Source: Verrucomicrobiales bacterium (lineage in GTDB: Bacteria; Verrucomicrobiota; Verrucomicrobiia; Verrucomicrobiales; DEV007). From it: a DNA stretch of 55,097 nucleotides. The stretch spans positions 1 through 55,097 of the forward strand of contig JAOFXR010000016.1 of the NCBI GenBank assembly GCA_028047635.1. The letters are read 5' to 3'. A model generated the notes under the pieces. That model was not told the DNA's origin, did not search any database, and worked only from the letters and a program-made list of their open reading frames with translations. Both the position numbers and the translations under genes were made by a program. Below are positions 53,577 to 55,097 of this stretch, piece by piece; position 1 is the stretch's first letter, and every line of letters begins with the position of its first letter.

Positions 53577-53598
53577 TCCGTTCAGTGTATCACCTCGT

Positions 53599-54435
53599 CT
53601 AATCGAAGGAAATTAAATCCGCACGCAGAAGCACTAAGACTCTTTTCGTAGGGTCATCATGAGGCGTGTGTAGCCCGAGAAGGTGATATTTACCCGGTGC
53701 CACCATGATCTGCGTAGAATCCTTCATCGTATAGAACACCGGCATCCACATGTGCTCAATCCCCCTCGAAGTGTGCTCAAATCCCTCACGCGTGAAGTAA
53801 TCCGCCCCAATTTTTTCAACGATCTCCGGTGCCAATGAAAGGTCGATGACGGTGCGATCAGCCGAGATCACGGGATCCATTTCGAGCGTGGTTCCGACAT
53901 TCCGACATTCAAAAGCAGTAGGATTTCCGGAAGTCATATAGTTGCGGGCGAGTCCCCCCTCTTCGTCCGTTCCCCCATTCGAACCGAGTCCAACACTCCC
54001 GACAACATTGGGAACCTCAGCCGGATCAAACTCAGTTGGGTAGATCGATTCGATCACTGACTCGGTCTTAGCCCGATCACCGCTGGTACTGCGCAGCCAT
54101 ACGGTTTCTTTCAACTCCGCAGTCTCCTCATCGAGCATCGTCTCGAGAATATCCCGAATGGCTTCGGCCCCCCCGGACTTCGCTGCATGCTCAGAAAGAA
54201 GCTGATTCGCCGTGGAATGATCGACAGAGATGTATTCGACCATCACCCCAATCTCAGGAGAAATATCCTGCATCGGATCATTCGCGATCATCTCTTTGGT
54301 GAACACGTTTTTCTTTTCTTTGGCCAATGGCTTCTCCGCAGCCGTCTTCTTGTTTGGAGTAGGTTCCTGCCCTGCCGCAAAATGGAAGGCAAGGAAAACG
54401 AAGAGAAATGGAATTAAAAATCGATAATTTTTCAT
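53599..54435 (-). CDS. Secretin-like secreted protein (paralogue 1)
   Basis: The 278-residue protein has a signal peptide (FLIPFLFVFLAFHFAAG). Its body resembles the C-terminal part of secretin-type proteins of this phylum: YISVDHSTANQLLSEH near the start, SIYPTEFDPAEVPN, and the tract NVGTTLEMDPVISADRTV with LSLAPEIVE. It ends MKDSTQIMVAPGKYHLLGL. It is shorter than a true secretin and has no clear transmembrane barrel of full length. It is 23 bases downstream of a paralogue with the same blocks. Its role is unknown; the position next to the kinase suggests a shared signal or envelope theme. Confidence 0.65.
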   Translation of the reverse strand: MKNYRFLIPFLFVFLAFHFAAGQEPTPNKKTAAEKPLAKEKKNVFTKEMIANDPMQDISPEIGVMVEYISVDHSTANQLLSEHAAKSGGAEAIRDILETMLDEETAELKETVWLRSTSGDRAKTESVIESIYPTEFDPAEVPNVVGSVGLGSNGGTDEEGGLARNYMTSGNPTAFECRNVGTTLEMDPVISADRTVIDLSLAPEIVEKIGADYFTREGFEHTSRGIEHMWMPVFYTMKDSTQIMVAPGKYHLLGLHTPHDDPTKRVLVLLRADLISFD

Positions 54436-54458
54436 GGTTATAATTGGGTTAGCGAGTT

Positions 54459-55097
54459 TCAGTTTGCGAAGATCACGTCCATCTTTAGGAGACCGATGAT
54501 TTTCCTTTTCGGTTTATTAGGAGGGGTAAACAGCCCAAACAAATTGTAATTCCCGGGTTGAGCTTTCAGCTGAAGGCTTGTTTTCATCGCGTAGAAGCGA
54601 GCCATCGCAATGTGATCCGTGCCCCACGCCACATTCTTCGATTCCGGCTTTATGTAGAAATCCAGACCTTCAAAAGAGATCATCTCCGGAGCCATGCTAA
54701 TCGTCGCCAGTTTGCCTCCCTCTTCGAGAACTGGATCCACCTCCACGGTCGTCCCGACGTTGCGAGTCTCGAAAGCGGTGGGAGTTGCCGAGGTCATTAG
54801 GATTTCAGGGTTCCCTGAAGATCCCGCAACCGAAAGAGGAGGCACAACCGGCTGGGCGTTAGCTTTCTCCCCTGCCTTCACTTTCATGGGATTGGGAATC
54901 ACTCCCAACGTATTTGGAATCTCAGGAGGATCATACTCTGTCGGATAAATCGTTTCCCTGATCGATTCTGACTTTGCCCTCTGACCGCTCCTTGAGCGCA
55001 GCCACACGGTTTCAGCGAGTGTCGCCTCGCCACCTTGAACCATTGCGGCAAGCTTATCTCTCAATCCCTTCGCGTTTGCCGCCTTAGGGGAATATTC
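54459..55097 (-). CDS. Secretin-like protein (paralogue 2), N-terminus outside window
   Basis: The frame is open to the right edge and starts in the window with EYSPKAANAKGLRDKLAAM, so the true start is outside. It shares with paralogue 1 the blocks ETVWLRSRSGQRAKSES (compare ETVWLRSTSGDRAKTES), ETIYPTEYDPPEIPN and TRNVGTTVEVDPVLEEGG, followed by ISMAPEMISFEG and an ending with QPGNYNLFGLFTPP. An insert rich in Pro, Lys and Ala (about 54836-54892) is absent from paralogue 1. The pair is a tandem duplication. A family name beyond secretin-like cannot be given safely. Confidence 0.6.
   Translation of the reverse strand, partial: EYSPKAANAKGLRDKLAAMVQGGEATLAETVWLRSRSGQRAKSESIRETIYPTEYDPPEIPNTLGVIPNPMKVKAGEKANAQPVVPPLSVAGSSGNPEILMTSATPTAFETRNVGTTVEVDPVLEEGGKLATISMAPEMISFEGLDFYIKPESKNVAWGTDHIAMARFYAMKTSLQLKAQPGNYNLFGLFTPPNKPKRKIIGLLKMDVIFAN

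Overview
The window comes from a bacterium of the phylum Verrucomicrobiota, most likely Verrucomicrobiales. The evidence is a complete four-gene Verru_Chthon cassette (A to D), a sigma-70 factor of the Rhodopirellula/Verrucomicrobium type followed by FecR/LamG, PSD1 (DUF1549/DUF1553) and DUF1501 genes, a sulfatase, and an alternative complex III (ACIII) respiratory cluster. Almost every gene is on the minus strand, so operons read from high to low coordinates. No rRNA, tRNA, CRISPR array or insertion sequence was recognised.

Region 1 (1-19,400) is a respiratory supercluster. Transcription appears to start near 19.4 kb, next to a perfect TGTGA-N6-TCACA dyad. It runs through ActA-B-C-D-E-F, a small membrane protein, a three-gene cbb3-like module (CcoN-like, CcoO-like, monohaem cytochrome c), A-type oxidase subunits I, III and IV, two tiny membrane proteins and subunit II, and ends at a strong terminator (2460-2490). 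Haem A synthase, haem O synthase and a SCO-like copper chaperone follow. The CcoN-like protein lacks all copper-B and haem-b3 ligands, so the cbb3-like module cannot reduce oxygen. It may instead scaffold or wire ACIII to the intact A-type oxidase. Subunit III carries an insertion of about 300 residues with a His-rich stretch.

Region 2 (19,600-26,710) is the Verru_Chthon cassette: one very large PilX-like protein and three pseudopilins. Region 3 (26,990-31,110) holds aroA, tyrA, a lipoprotein gene and a TM-helix-repeat (mechanosensitive-like) channel gene with a textbook terminator. Region 4 (31,239-37,874) is a tightly overlapped ExbB-ExbD-ExbD operon with two periplasmic TPR-type proteins upstream and a TonB-like/VWA protein downstream.

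Region 5 (37,995-49,402) holds a sulfatase, a sugar-phosphate isomerase-like protein, GalE, a broken chimera of a Gfo/Idh dehydrogenase and another protein, and the sigma/FecR-LamG/PSD1/DUF1501 cassette. Region 6 (49,464-55,097) holds two small plus-strand genes (one a PLA2-like lipoprotein), a frameshifted DUF2207-like gene, a two-component system whose sensor kinase is split at a nine-base G tract, and two tandem secretin-like paralogues, the second leaving the window. Three frame breaks lie between 42 and 53 kb. They could be real decay or phase variation, or assembly errors.
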